DNA of 64,000 nucleotides from Bacillus sp. SA1-12 (GCF_000981385.1 NZ_LATZ01000129.1:62001-126000), one strand, 5' to 3'. Shown: positions 34,861 to 43,660, counted from the stretch's first letter. Notes: a model not told the origin generated them from the letters alone. Translations and numbers: made by a program.

Positions 34861-34984
34861 TGTTGATTTCCGCTACAGGCGCTCCTCCTAAGCGGGGGGA
34901 CGGGGGTGCCTCCTCAGCAGCGCCTTCGGGGTATCCCAGTCCCGTTGCTCCCCCAGGATACACGCGTATCCGTTCCAATCAACA
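34861..34984. repeat. GC-rich dispersed element with TGTTGATT/AATCAACA ends
   Basis: A 124-base block bounded by TGTTGATTTCCGCTACAGGC and CGTTCCAATCAACA, with several GC-rich internal inverted segments (AAGCGGGGGGACGGGGG, TCCCAGTCCCGTTGCTCCC). Base composition differs sharply from the surroundings. I recognise this text as a common Bacillaceae intergenic repeat. A minus-strand frame through it (about 34784-34978) is not a gene. The flanks 34764-34860 and 34985-35146 show nothing else. Confidence 0.75.
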
Positions 34985-35146
34985 ATGTGCAACAACGATC
35001 CTTAACATGGCTAAAAAAGGATAACTTTTTATATCTAGATGTTATGTTGGATCTGTACAGTCAAGCTTATGAGAAATAAAGACAAAAGCCATTTTCATTC
35101 CTGGGCATCTTATATGCTATTAATGAGCAGAGCACTTCCGTTTTTG

Positions 35147-35890
35147 TTATTGACTATCGCCCATTCCAGTGTAAACTCTTCCGTTTTCGATGTTGGATGC
35201 ACCAGAAGCTGCCAATTCTTGAACTCGTTTCTTTCCTTCGGCAGCCCATAAGAAGCCGCGGCGCATAATGAGGGATACCTCTGGCATGGCAACGATATTT
35301 GCTTGATGGCCTAATGAATTATAGAAAACATTTCCTTTTCCCCAGTGCTTTGTCCATACGACAGGCATATCAACAGCTTTGTTTGTTGCATGCGGTCCAT
35401 CGACGACAGGAAAGCGGGTTGTGGCAAGAACTTCTACAGCAGGGTCAACATGAAGGTAGTATTGTTCACTTACCACTTTAAAATCTGATAAACCTTCTAA
35501 TAACGGACTAGTCGAATGCTTAATATTGACCATATATTCCACACCATCATTACCTGGATGTGCTACCCAATTTCCGCCAGTCATAAATTGCCAGTCAACA
35601 TTGTTACGGAAGGAATCACACATTCCCCCATGACATCCAGCTAAGCCGACACCATTCATTACAGCTTCAGAAATATTTAATACATATTTCTTTTCAATTT
35701 CCCCCATAGTCCAATGGGGAACAATTAAATCTAGTGATTTTAGCTTCTCAGGATCTGCATAAGAATCAAGTGAATTTGAAACCTCTACTTGGAAGTTTTC
35801 CTCTTCTAGAATTCCTTTGAAAATCTCTGCAACTTCCTCTGGTTGATGGCCATCCCAGCCGCCCCAAACGATTAATGCGCTTTTCTTCAT
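35147..35890 (-). CDS. ThuA-like protein
   Basis: A 247-residue protein of the ThuA family, with a type 1 glutamine-amidotransferase-like fold. Landmarks are LIVWGGWDGHQPEEVA at residue 6, LDLIVPHWTMG near 54, GVGLAGCHGGMCDSF near 80 and VVWTKHWGKGNVFYNSLGHQ near 178. In rhizobia ThuA acts with the dehydrogenase ThuB in trehalose catabolism through 3-keto intermediates. Here it lies between two Gfo/Idh/MocA genes, the same association. AAAAAAGGAG precedes the ATG. The precise reaction of the Bacillus protein is not established. Confidence 0.85.
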   Translation of the reverse strand: MKKSALIVWGGWDGHQPEEVAEIFKGILEEENFQVEVSNSLDSYADPEKLKSLDLIVPHWTMGEIEKKYVLNISEAVMNGVGLAGCHGGMCDSFRNNVDWQFMTGGNWVAHPGNDGVEYMVNIKHSTSPLLEGLSDFKVVSEQYYLHVDPAVEVLATTRFPVVDGPHATNKAVDMPVVWTKHWGKGNVFYNSLGHQANIVAMPEVSLIMRRGFLWAAEGKKRVQELAASGASNIENGRVYTGMGDSQ

Positions 35891-36052
35891 TTGAAAACAC
35901 TCCTTTTTTCTAAAATTAATAAGATTTCAGGTAGCAATTTTGCAACTTTTAGATGTTTTTTTGCAACTTTTGAAAGGAATCTTGCAACTTTTTGGATTAT
36001 TCTAGTATTCTCCTTTAAAAAGTTCTTTGTACTGTGGCTAAGTGCTTCGACA

Positions 36053-36172
36053 TCCAGCTCCAGCGCCTAGCCCCTCTAGGTCATAAGGCGAATTGGAATT
36101 GAAGGCAAAAAACGCCTTCTATTCCAATTCGTCTTATGCTTGTCGGGGCTGATCAAGGCGCTTCCGCTTTTG
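36053..36172. repeat. Dispersed element with long internal hairpin
   Basis: The outer text runs from CCAGCTCCAGCGCCTAGCCC to GTCGGGGCTGATCAAGGCGC, a pattern I recognise from Bacillaceae intergenic repeats. Inside, CATAAGGCGAATTGGAATT (36082) pairs with AATTCGTCTTATG (ending 36138) through a stem of about 25 bases with few mismatches. It lies between the first dehydrogenase and the ThuA gene, inside one operon. Confidence 0.7.
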
Positions 36173-36175
36173 GTT

Positions 36176-37336
36176 TTATACGTCTGAAATCCTGATCCAT
36201 TGACGTTTTTCGATCGATAAATCAACCGCTTCCAAAACTTGCTGGCATTTTACGCCATCTTTGAAGTTAGGGACCGGCTGGCGGTTTTCGCGGAATGCTT
36301 CCATAAGCTCAACGACTTCGTGAATAAAGGTATGTTCATAACCGATTGTATGCCCTGGCGGCCACCAGTTTTCTGCAAAAGCATGAGCAGGGTCTGTAGC
36401 CAGTACGCGACGGAAGCCTTGAACATCATCTCTATCATCAGTGAAATAAACCTGAAGCTCATTCATTCGTTCGAAGTCGAAAATCACACTGCCTTTGCTG
36501 CCGTTAATTTCAAATGAATTTGTACAGCGATGACCTGCAGCATAACGGGTTGCTTCAAAGCTTCCTAAAGCACCATTCGCAAATCGAGCTAAGAACAATG
36601 TAGCATCATCAACGGTTACCTCGCCCTTTTCTGCGTTTTCATTTCCGGTAGCAGTTAAGCCAGTCATGTTTGTTGGAATTGGACGTTCTTTTATAAATGT
36701 ATCGCTCATACCAATAACTTCATCGATATCACCGATTAAATAATGGGCCATATCAATGAGGTGAGCTCCTAAATCACCATGAGAACCTGAGCCTGCAACC
36801 TCTTTTTGTAGTCTCCATGCTAACGGAAAGTTTGGGTCTACCAACCAATCCTGTAAAAACCATGCGCGGAAATGATAGATATCTCCTAATTTCCCTTCAT
36901 CAATCAGTTTTTTCGCTAACATGACAGCTGGAGCAAACCGATAATTGAAACCAACCATATGTTTTACCCCGGCAGCTTCAACAACTTCTAGCATTTCTCT
37001 TGAATCTTTCAATGTAAGCGCTAACGGTTTTTCGCAAAATACATGCTTTCCAGCTTGGGCAGCGGCAATCGTTATTTCTTTATGTACATCACTAGGTGCA
37101 TTGATATCAATTAAATCAATATCATCTCTTTCTAAAAGGCTTTGCCAATCAGTCGTATATTCCTCCCAGCCGAATTGTGCAGCAGCTTCGGCTACTCCTA
37201 TTGCATTCCGGCCGCAAATCACCTTCATCTCAGGATGAAGAGTTTTTGGGAAAAATAATGGAAGGTCACGATATGCGTGACTATGTGCCTTACCCATAAA
37301 TTTATAGCCGATCATGCCAACTCTAATCTTCTCCAT
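36176..37336 (-). CDS. Gfo/Idh/MocA family oxidoreductase (first structural gene of keto-glycoside operon)
   Basis: A 386-residue NAD(P)-dependent dehydrogenase. The Rossmann motif VGMIGYKFMGKAHSHAY is at residues 5-21, CEKPLAL near 96 and HGDLGAHLIDMAHYLIG near 183 (substrate-domain aspartate and histidine). The C-terminal region continues to about residue 380 with EFGR-like family features replaced by SFEATRYAAGHRC. AAAGGGGATTTCC precedes the ATG. It follows the LacI regulator by about 75 bases on the same strand. With the ThuA protein and the second oxidoreductase it probably interconverts a glycoside and its keto form. No transporter is encoded in the operon. Confidence 0.87.
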   Translation of the reverse strand: MEKIRVGMIGYKFMGKAHSHAYRDLPLFFPKTLHPEMKVICGRNAIGVAEAAAQFGWEEYTTDWQSLLERDDIDLIDINAPSDVHKEITIAAAQAGKHVFCEKPLALTLKDSREMLEVVEAAGVKHMVGFNYRFAPAVMLAKKLIDEGKLGDIYHFRAWFLQDWLVDPNFPLAWRLQKEVAGSGSHGDLGAHLIDMAHYLIGDIDEVIGMSDTFIKERPIPTNMTGLTATGNENAEKGEVTVDDATLFLARFANGALGSFEATRYAAGHRCTNSFEINGSKGSVIFDFERMNELQVYFTDDRDDVQGFRRVLATDPAHAFAENWWPPGHTIGYEHTFIHEVVELMEAFRENRQPVPNFKDGVKCQQVLEAVDLSIEKRQWIRISDV

Positions 37337-37412
37337 GGAAATCCCCTTTTCTTTGGTATTTTATATAGTGAAAGTCCAGCGCCGATGCGAAGTCATTCTT
37401 TTTCTAGCGGCG

Positions 37413-38435
37413 CTAGAGCGATGATGCTCGTTCGATCAATGTAACTGGCAGCCGATGATCGATCGTTTCTAAGTTTTCATTGGAAATAAGTTTAAAAACC
37501 TTTTCTGCTGCCATTTGCCCCATTTCAAATAGCGGAACTTTTACTGTGCTAAGTGGAGGGGATGTCATTTTGGCTATTTCTGAGTCATCATATCCAATTA
37601 ATGCGTAATCACGGCCAGCTGTATATCCGTGTTCACTTAATCCTTGCATAAGACCAATTGCCATGCGGTCATTTGCTGCAAAGATTGCTTTATAGTCAGG
37701 CAGCAATGGTGCAATTTCAGCAGCAGCTTGAAAACCGCTTTTTCTGCTGTAGTTCCCTTCAAAAATGATTTTCTCATTGAAAACTGCTTCAGCCTGGCTG
37801 ATCGCTTTAACATATCCTTGTAATCGCTCGGCACTATTTGAATATTCCATTGGGCCATTTAAAAAGATGACTTGTTCAAAGCCTTTCCTAAGCAATGAGG
37901 ACACTGCTTGGAGGCTGCCGTCCTCATGGTCAGCATCAATAGAATGAAAGGAATGGCCAGAAAATGTTTGGTTCACAAGGCAGTAGGGAAGATGTAAATT
38001 ATGAAGCACTTCAAGCGCTTCAACTTCACCGGGAATATTTTTAGAGCCAAGGATAATGCATCCATCGACCCTTTGAGAGCGAAACAGCTGTACATAGTCT
38101 TTTTGTTCATCAGGTGATTGAAATAAAAGCAGCAGGCCGTAGCCTAATTCCCCGAGCCTTGCACCAATACCGCTTAGCAGTTCAGAAAAGTAGTGGGTTG
38201 ACATTAAGTTAACCTTTGGCAAATAAGGAACAATTACGCCAATATTATTGCTTTTTCCTCTGGCAAAGCTTTGTGCGATGGCATTTGGGTGGTAGTTCAG
38301 CTCTTTGGCTGCTTGCAGTACTTTGCGTTTTGTTTCCTCCCGCAAAGGACCGATATTATTGAAAACACGTGAAACAGTGGCTTCAGATACACCTGCTAGC
38401 TTCGCCACTTCTTTTCTGTTAGCTAAGATATTCAC
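37413..38435 (-). CDS. LacI-family regulator of the Gfo/ThuA operon
   Basis: A 340-residue repressor. The helix-turn-helix is NRKEVAKLAGVSEATVSRVF at residues 6-25, the hinge is near 48-58, and the sugar-binding domain follows (IGVIVPYLPKVNL near 62). The only canonical in-frame start giving a full DNA-binding domain is GTG at 38435, which directly abuts the GGAG of its ribosome site. That spacing is unusual, so an atypical start a few codons later is possible. It heads the minus-strand operon and a 16-bp dyad lies 15 bases upstream, so it probably represses itself and the operon until a glycoside-derived inducer binds. Confidence 0.87.
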   Translation of the reverse strand: MNILANRKEVAKLAGVSEATVSRVFNNIGPLREETKRKVLQAAKELNYHPNAIAQSFARGKSNNIGVIVPYLPKVNLMSTHYFSELLSGIGARLGELGYGLLLLFQSPDEQKDYVQLFRSQRVDGCIILGSKNIPGEVEALEVLHNLHLPYCLVNQTFSGHSFHSIDADHEDGSLQAVSSLLRKGFEQVIFLNGPMEYSNSAERLQGYVKAISQAEAVFNEKIIFEGNYSRKSGFQAAAEIAPLLPDYKAIFAANDRMAIGLMQGLSEHGYTAGRDYALIGYDDSEIAKMTSPPLSTVKVPLFEMGQMAAEKVFKLISNENLETIDHRLPVTLIERASSL

Positions 38436-38449
38436 CTCCAGACAAATTT

Positions 38450-38465
38450 ATGTACACGCGTACAT
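38450..38465. promoter_or_regulatory. Operator dyad in front of the LacI/Gfo/ThuA operon
   Basis: ATGTACACGCGTACAT has perfect 6-bp arms (ATGTAC/GTACAT) around ACGC. It overlaps the leader of the LacI gene and lies in the 311-base divergent region with the SGNH esterase. The length and a central CG step suit a LacI-family repressor. No other site is apparent in the rest of that region. Confidence 0.6.
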
Positions 38466-38746
38466 TTTCTCTATTATTCTATGATTTGTCAATTGGTTTC
38501 TAAAAAATTCCTTAATTTTTTTTAGAATGATTGAATGATGTGCGATGAATGACTAGAATAAATCCAAAACTGTAAGAAAAGAATTACATGTCCAACCTGT
38601 TATAGGTTATGATAAAAAGAGAGAGATCTTATGTTCTTAAAGATTAAATGATGGTAAAGCTCAAGCTTGATTGGAGTGCTTGAGGTTCAAATTAACTGAC
38701 AGATTAAACGAGCAAAAGATATAAAAGGGGAAGGATTTGAAGTGTT

Positions 38747-39541
38747 TTGTTAAAAAAAGGGAAGAACAAGAGGTATATTGCAATATTCTTGAGTTTGCTT
38801 TTATTACTGGTTTCCATGCCTGTTGTATCAAAGAAGCTTCCCGTCCGTAAATCAGGAGAATATCCAACTGTTTTTATAGCTGGGGATTCAACAGTGCAGT
38901 CATATTCTGAAAAGTGGAGTCCCAGGGCTGGCTGGGGGCAAATGCTGCCACACTTTTTTAGTCCAGAGATACATTTTAATAATTATGCAATCAGGGGGAG
39001 AAGCTCAAAGTCCTTTATTAATGAAGGCAGATTAGATAAAATTTTAAGGAAAATTAAACCAAATGATTATTTGCTTATTCAATTTGGTCATAATGATGCC
39101 AAAAAAAACCGCGATGATCTATACACATCTGTACATGACTATAAAAATTATTTAAAGCTATATGTCAATGGAGCGCGAGCCCGCGGCGCAATACCTATTT
39201 TAGTTACACCTGTAGGCAAGAGAGATTTTCACAAAGAAACGGGAAAATTTAAAAGCAGTTTTCCTGAGTATGTCAAAGGAATGAAAGAGGTCGCTGCTGA
39301 ACTTGATGTCCCTCTGGTGGATTTAAATCTTTTAAGCATTGCTTACTATAACAGGATAGGTCCAAAAGGTACACTTTCTGTATTTTTACATATCGAACCA
39401 GGAGTGTATAAAGCCTATCCTGATGGAGCTAAAGATGATACTCATTTCCAGGAGTATGGGGCTAATCAAATAGCGTACTTGATGGCTCATGCATTAAAGG
39501 AGATGCACATTCCATTATCAGCATATGTAACGATCGAATGA
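38747..39541 (+). CDS. Secreted SGNH hydrolase, rhamnogalacturonan-acetylesterase-like
   Basis: A 264-residue exported esterase. A positively charged N-terminus and hydrophobic stretch (YIAIFLSLLLLLVSMPVVS) form a signal peptide or anchor. The SGNH blocks are IAGDSTVQSY near residue 46 (catalytic serine), the block II glycine in IRGRSSKSF near 83, IQFGHNDAKK near 108 (asparagine) and DDTHFQEYGA near 229 (aspartate and histidine). The arrangement is that of CE12 rhamnogalacturonan acetylesterases such as B. subtilis RhgT/YesT. The start is TTG 38747 behind GGGGAAGGA; no other in-frame start is available after the preceding stop. It should deacetylate plant or envelope polysaccharide outside the cell. 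Confidence 0.85.
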   Translation: MLKKGKNKRYIAIFLSLLLLLVSMPVVSKKLPVRKSGEYPTVFIAGDSTVQSYSEKWSPRAGWGQMLPHFFSPEIHFNNYAIRGRSSKSFINEGRLDKILRKIKPNDYLLIQFGHNDAKKNRDDLYTSVHDYKNYLKLYVNGARARGAIPILVTPVGKRDFHKETGKFKSSFPEYVKGMKEVAAELDVPLVDLNLLSIAYYNRIGPKGTLSVFLHIEPGVYKAYPDGAKDDTHFQEYGANQIAYLMAHALKEMHIPLSAYVTIE

Positions 39542-39543
39542 TG

Positions 39544-39573
39544 AAAAAGTCACCCATATTGGGGGCTTTTTTT
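39544..39573 (+). terminator. Terminator after the SGNH esterase
   Basis: AAAAAGTCACCC pairs with GGGGGCTTTTTTT around ATATT, three bases after the stop. Confidence 0.7.
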
Positions 39574-39590
39574 CGTTCTTATTACACGGG

Positions 39591-40298
39591 GAAATAGGAC
39601 ATTTAGAGTGTGGAAAAGGGTACAGCAAGCCTGTTACGGTAAACTTTTTAGCCGAGGATTCTGAAACAGGAATAGCATCCACGCATTATATGGTAAATGA
39701 AGGCTCTGAGCAAACAGGAAATTCTGTCACCATTTCGAAAGATGGCAGCCATGTTATTCATTACTGGAGTCTAGATAAGGCGGGTAACCAAGAAGAAAAG
39801 AAAGCTGTCGAAATCCAACTTGATCAAACAGCACCAACGATCACGTTTTCTGCTGAGGATGACATTGAATATAGTGCTGATCAAGTAGTAAACATCTCTT
39901 GTAAAGCTTTGGATGAACTTTCAACTATAGCCTCGTCTATTTGCAAAGACCTATCAACACCAGCTTATCAGCTTGGTTTAAGTACTCATACTATGACTGC
40001 TGCTGCAACTGATCTTGCTGGAAATAATGCAAGTAAATCAATCCGTTTTATCGTAACAGTAGACTATGAAAGCTTAGTGATTTTAACAAAACAATTTTTA
40101 GCTGATAAAGAAGACAAGGCAACCTCATATATCAATAAGTTAAAAGCAGCAAAGAAATCCGAAGAAAAAGGGAATATTAAGGCAAGGGATAGTCAAATTA
40201 ATGCGTATATCAAACTAGTAAGCACAAAAGGCAGCAAGGATTTTAATAAGGATCAAGCCGAAGTTTTGCTGCGTTTAGCTCAATCCCTAAAAAAATAA
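39591..40298 (+). pseudogene. C-terminal remnant of a large secreted protein (Ig-like repeats plus FIMAH-type domain)
   Basis: The first ATG in this frame (39690) has no ribosome site, and coding similarity continues upstream without a start (KPVTVNFLAEDSETGIAST from about 39627). The recoverable 235 residues contain two Ig-like segments with the SLDKAGNQE and ATDLAGNNAS motifs typical of bacterial surface hydrolases, then a helical C-terminal domain (about 140 to the end, LTKQFLADKEDK...SQINAYIKLV...DKDQAEVLLRLA-like) of FIMAH type. These modules normally end long exported polysaccharide lyases or glycosidases. The catalytic part is missing, so this is the tail of a deleted gene. Confidence 0.7.
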
Positions 40299-40400
40299 AA
40301 AAAGTATGATTTTTAGGTTTATGTTGCTCAGGCAGGGGGTATGTAATAGATAACAGTATCCCCCCTGATACTTACCTATATGAAAAACGAAAAACTTGAG

Positions 40401-40430
40401 AAGCCTCCATAGTTGTTATGGAGGTTTTTT
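40401..40430 (+). terminator. Rho-independent terminator
   Basis: CCTCCATA and TATGGAGG form a perfect 8-bp stem with a five-base loop, followed by six T residues. An additional GC-rich imperfect dyad (CAGGGGGTA...TATCCCCCCTG) lies just upstream at 40333-40367. Confidence 0.85.
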
Positions 40431-40572
40431 CCTGTTTCGTTCCAATTTAATTAATAAAACTTAAGAAATTCTTCATTTTTCCCCTATCTTTATTTTAAGA
40501 TCTCCTGTTTATACTAAGGTCATCTAATTCAAAATAAACTCATGTTATAATTTGGAAAGGAGGAATGTGCAG

Positions 40573-41265
40573 ATGAATAATTATGTTGTATTAGTTGTTG
40601 ATGATGATAAAGAAATCCGTGATGCGATTGAAATATATTTGAAAAATGAAGGAATGACCGTGCTAAAAGCAAAGGACGGAATTGAAGCGATCGAATATAT
40701 AAATGAACATGAAATCCACTTGATTTTATTAGATATTATGATGCCTAGAATGGATGGAATTGCCGCAACGTTTAAAATTCGTGAGGACAAAAACATCCCG
40801 ATCATTATTTTGAGTGCAAAAAGTGAAGATACGGACAAGATCTTAGGCCTGCAGGTCGGTGCTGATGATTATGTGACAAAGCCTTTTAATCCGTTAGAAC
40901 TGATTGCCAGAGTTAAGTCGCAGCTAAGAAGATATGTAAAATTAGGACCATTTGAAGGGATAAAGAAAACAATTGATTTAAATGGACTTACCATTGACCA
41001 ATCAGCAAAGGAAGTAGCCGTAAATGGCGAGCCGGTAAAGTTAACACCAATTGAATTTAAAATTGTGGAACTTTTGATGGTAAACGCCGGTCGAGTTTTT
41101 TCTATCTCTGAGATTTACGAACGGGTATGGAAGGAGCCCTGCTATAATGCAGAAAACACCGTTGCAGTACATATTCGTAAAATTCGGGAGAAAATAGAAA
41201 TCGACCCTAAAAATCCGAGGTATTTAAAGGTGGTATGGGGTATTGGATATAAAATGGAAAAATAA
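40573..41265 (+). CDS. OmpR/PhoB-family response regulator
   Basis: A 230-residue two-component regulator. The receiver domain (residues 1-115) has the acidic pair in VLVVDDDKEIRD, the phosphorylated aspartate in LILLDIMMPRMDG near 52 and the conserved lysine in DYVTKPFNP near 102. The winged-helix output domain (about 135-228) contains LTPIEFKIVELLMVNAGRVF and ends VWGIGYKMEK. Start ATG 40573 follows AAAGGAGG. It overlaps the kinase gene by 23 bases. Target genes are unknown. VanR-like or envelope-stress regulators are the nearest general type. Confidence 0.92.
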   Translation: MNNYVVLVVDDDKEIRDAIEIYLKNEGMTVLKAKDGIEAIEYINEHEIHLILLDIMMPRMDGIAATFKIREDKNIPIIILSAKSEDTDKILGLQVGADDYVTKPFNPLELIARVKSQLRRYVKLGPFEGIKKTIDLNGLTIDQSAKEVAVNGEPVKLTPIEFKIVELLMVNAGRVFSISEIYERVWKEPCYNAENTVAVHIRKIREKIEIDPKNPRYLKVVWGIGYKMEK

Positions 41266-43468
41266 ATTGGCCATTATTGGCTGGCTGATTTTATTTACGT
41301 TTGGATTAAGCGGAGTGTTAACAGCGATCGATGATGATCGAGATTTTTTTAAACAAAACTATTTTAAGTCTTCACAATTTGAAAGTGAAATCGATCAATT
41401 ATTAAATTTTATAAATGCTTTTGAAATTTCTTATCAGAAAAAGGATGAAATAAAAGAAAGCCTCACTGTTTCGCAAGAAGAAATTGAAAATCATCGGTAT
41501 CAGTATGGTGACTTAACTGAGCAAATATCAAGCATTGAACAGCAATATGAAGACAGAATTAACGAGGCTTTAGATAATGACAATCAAAAGATAGCTGATG
41601 TTTATAAAAAGGAAAGAGATAAAAAAATCGACGATATCACAAAGAATTTTGAAAGTGATGAGTACATCAAAAATAAAATCATCGCCGAGAAAGAGCAAAG
41701 CCTAGATGACTATTATAAAGAACTGGAATTATTCCGAGAAGATTATAATCGCTATCTTGAAGCTTTTGACTATTACTTGAAAAATACGGCAACTGGTGAG
41801 GTCTATACCAACATGCCGATTAAAGAAGGCGAATCGGTTGATGATTATTTCAAAGTAGGACAAATGCGCTTTATTAAGCATTATCCAACAAAAAATAATC
41901 AATACCTTGAACTGTATCCAGAGTCTTTAGTAGTTGGTTACGAAGAAGTGGTTCCTTATGCAAATGAAAGCTCGAATGCTCTTTTCGAAGGATATATCGC
42001 CGTTTCAAAAAAGACGCCGAGCTCGAACTTTTTAATCATCGATTATCATGCCTATGAAAACCAGAAAATAGTATTTTGGATTTATTCGATTTTCGCATTG
42101 TTATCTCTGGGATTATGTCTTTTTATTGGCAAAAATAAAATGATGCTTCGAAAGCTTGCACCAGCTAAATGGAAGGAGCTTTATGATAAGCTTCCAATCG
42201 ATGTAGCGTTCATGATTTTTGGTCTAACAGCGATTTTCACGTTTCTCGTTTTTCTAGAAAATAATTATCTATATTATAGTAACGATATACTCGAAATATT
42301 GGAGAATGTTTTCTATCAGCTGATCGCCATGACCGGATTACTTTGGCTTACAATTGTGCAATGGTTTTACTTAGTGCCAAGGGTCAAAGCGCTGTCTTCT
42401 AATCGGGAAGATTGGAATCAATCACTCACAATGAGATCAATAAATATAGTCCGATACGCTTTTTTAAATCGAAAAGTGGGTACTAAAGTATTCCTTATCT
42501 TGCTCTTTGTATTCTCCTTTGGCGCTGGGACAATCATGATTTTTGTAGAAGAGTTATTTTTACTTTTTTACATCCCGGCATTTTTTGTCATAGGAATCCC
42601 ATTATTTATCTTCATTGTAAAAAGAACAGGTTATTTTAATGAAATTCTTAACCATGCACATGCATTAGCAAAGGGTGATTTTCAACCAGATTTAAAAGTG
42701 GCTGGAAAGTCCGTCTTTGCCAAGCTTGCAGAAGATATCAATACAATGAAGCGCGGAGTAAAAACATCACAAAAGGCACAAGCGAAAAGCGAACGGCTAA
42801 AAACCGAGTTGATTACAAATGTCAGTCATGATTTACGCACACCATTAACATCGATTATTACGTATTCGGAGCTCTTGAAAAATCAAAAGATAACTGAGGA
42901 CGAACGCAAAGCATATATCGAAATCATCGACCGTAAATCTAAGCGCTTAAAAGTATTAATTGATGATTTGTTTGAAGCTTCTAAAATGGCAAGCGGAAAT
43001 ATTGAACTTGTAAAAGAAAGAATTGATCTTGTTCAGCTGCTGCAGCAAGCATTAGCTGAATCAAATGAAGCGATACAAGATTCCGGAATCCAATTTCGTT
43101 TGGCAAATCCAGAACAGCCTGTTTATGCCTATGTTGATGGGCAAAAGCTCTGGCGCGTATTTGAAAACTTAATTGGCAATATCCTTAAATACTCACTTGA
43201 ACATACAAGAGCTTATGTGACAATTAAAGCGATAAATGGTGAAGCCGTCATTACCTTCAAAAATATTTCAAAATACGAGCTTAGCGATGATGTAAATGAA
43301 TTATTTGAACGATTCAAACGCGGAGATAAATCACGCCATACAGAGGGTTCAGGCTTAGGGTTGGCGATTGCAAAATCGATCATTGATTTGCATGAGGGCT
43401 CTCTAGATATCGATGTGGACGGTGATCTGTTTAAAGTTACGATTGAATTAGTTTTACTGCAGGAGTAG
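41243..43468 (+). CDS. Membrane sensor histidine kinase with large coiled-coil sensor
   Basis: A 741-residue kinase, large for the class. After one membrane helix (about residues 10-27) comes an extracytoplasmic region to about 275 whose first half is strongly helical and charged (SIEQQYEDRINEALDNDNQK), then about five membrane helices (277-460), a short linker and the kinase core. The phosphorylated histidine is in NVSHDLRTPLTSI near 529; the N box is NLIGNILKYS near 642 and the G box GSGLGLAIAKS near 703. The start is TTG 41243, inside the regulator gene, with AAGGTGG nine bases upstream; TTG 41267 is an alternative. The stimulus is unknown. Confidence 0.88.
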   Translation: MDIKWKNKLAIIGWLILFTFGLSGVLTAIDDDRDFFKQNYFKSSQFESEIDQLLNFINAFEISYQKKDEIKESLTVSQEEIENHRYQYGDLTEQISSIEQQYEDRINEALDNDNQKIADVYKKERDKKIDDITKNFESDEYIKNKIIAEKEQSLDDYYKELELFREDYNRYLEAFDYYLKNTATGEVYTNMPIKEGESVDDYFKVGQMRFIKHYPTKNNQYLELYPESLVVGYEEVVPYANESSNALFEGYIAVSKKTPSSNFLIIDYHAYENQKIVFWIYSIFALLSLGLCLFIGKNKMMLRKLAPAKWKELYDKLPIDVAFMIFGLTAIFTFLVFLENNYLYYSNDILEILENVFYQLIAMTGLLWLTIVQWFYLVPRVKALSSNREDWNQSLTMRSINIVRYAFLNRKVGTKVFLILLFVFSFGAGTIMIFVEELFLLFYIPAFFVIGIPLFIFIVKRTGYFNEILNHAHALAKGDFQPDLKVAGKSVFAKLAEDINTMKRGVKTSQKAQAKSERLKTELITNVSHDLRTPLTSIITYSELLKNQKITEDERKAYIEIIDRKSKRLKVLIDDLFEASKMASGNIELVKERIDLVQLLQQALAESNEAIQDSGIQFRLANPEQPVYAYVDGQKLWRVFENLIGNILKYSLEHTRAYVTIKAINGEAVITFKNISKYELSDDVNELFERFKRGDKSRHTEGSGLGLAIAKSIIDLHEGSLDIDVDGDLFKVTIELVLLQE

Positions 43469-43473
43469 AAAAT

Positions 43474-43528
43474 AAAAGCTGTCTCAAAAGAAAGGATTTT
43501 GATCTCTTTGAGGCGGCTTTTGTTTTTC
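43474..43528 (+). terminator. Terminator after the kinase gene
   Basis: AAAAGC-GTCTCAAAAGA pairs with TCTTTGAGG-GGCTTTT and is followed by a T-run. The GCTGTCTCAAAA string recurs near 4848. Confidence 0.7.
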
Positions 43529-43556
43529 TTAAGAAATGATAAAATCTTATCGTGTT

Positions 43557-43660
43557 GATTTCCTAAGTAATCTAACCCCTCTAGGGCTAGTTAGGCATTC
43601 ATGAGCTTCTTATTTGCCCTAGGCTGGTCAGGGGCTTGTGCTTTTGTCTTTACAAGAAAT
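43557..43660. repeat. Decayed dispersed element
   Basis: The order CTAACCCCTCTAGGGCTA...GGTCAGGGGCTTGTGCTTTTG parallels the element at 36053-36172 (CCTAGCCCCTCTAGGTC...GTCGGGGCT...CGCTTTTG), with TGTTGATT at the left end. It is a weak but ordered match. Confidence 0.4.

Noticed and set aside
34784..34978. Minus-strand 64-codon frame with Gly/Pro-rich product
   Set aside because: It is the translation of a GC-rich dispersed repeat.
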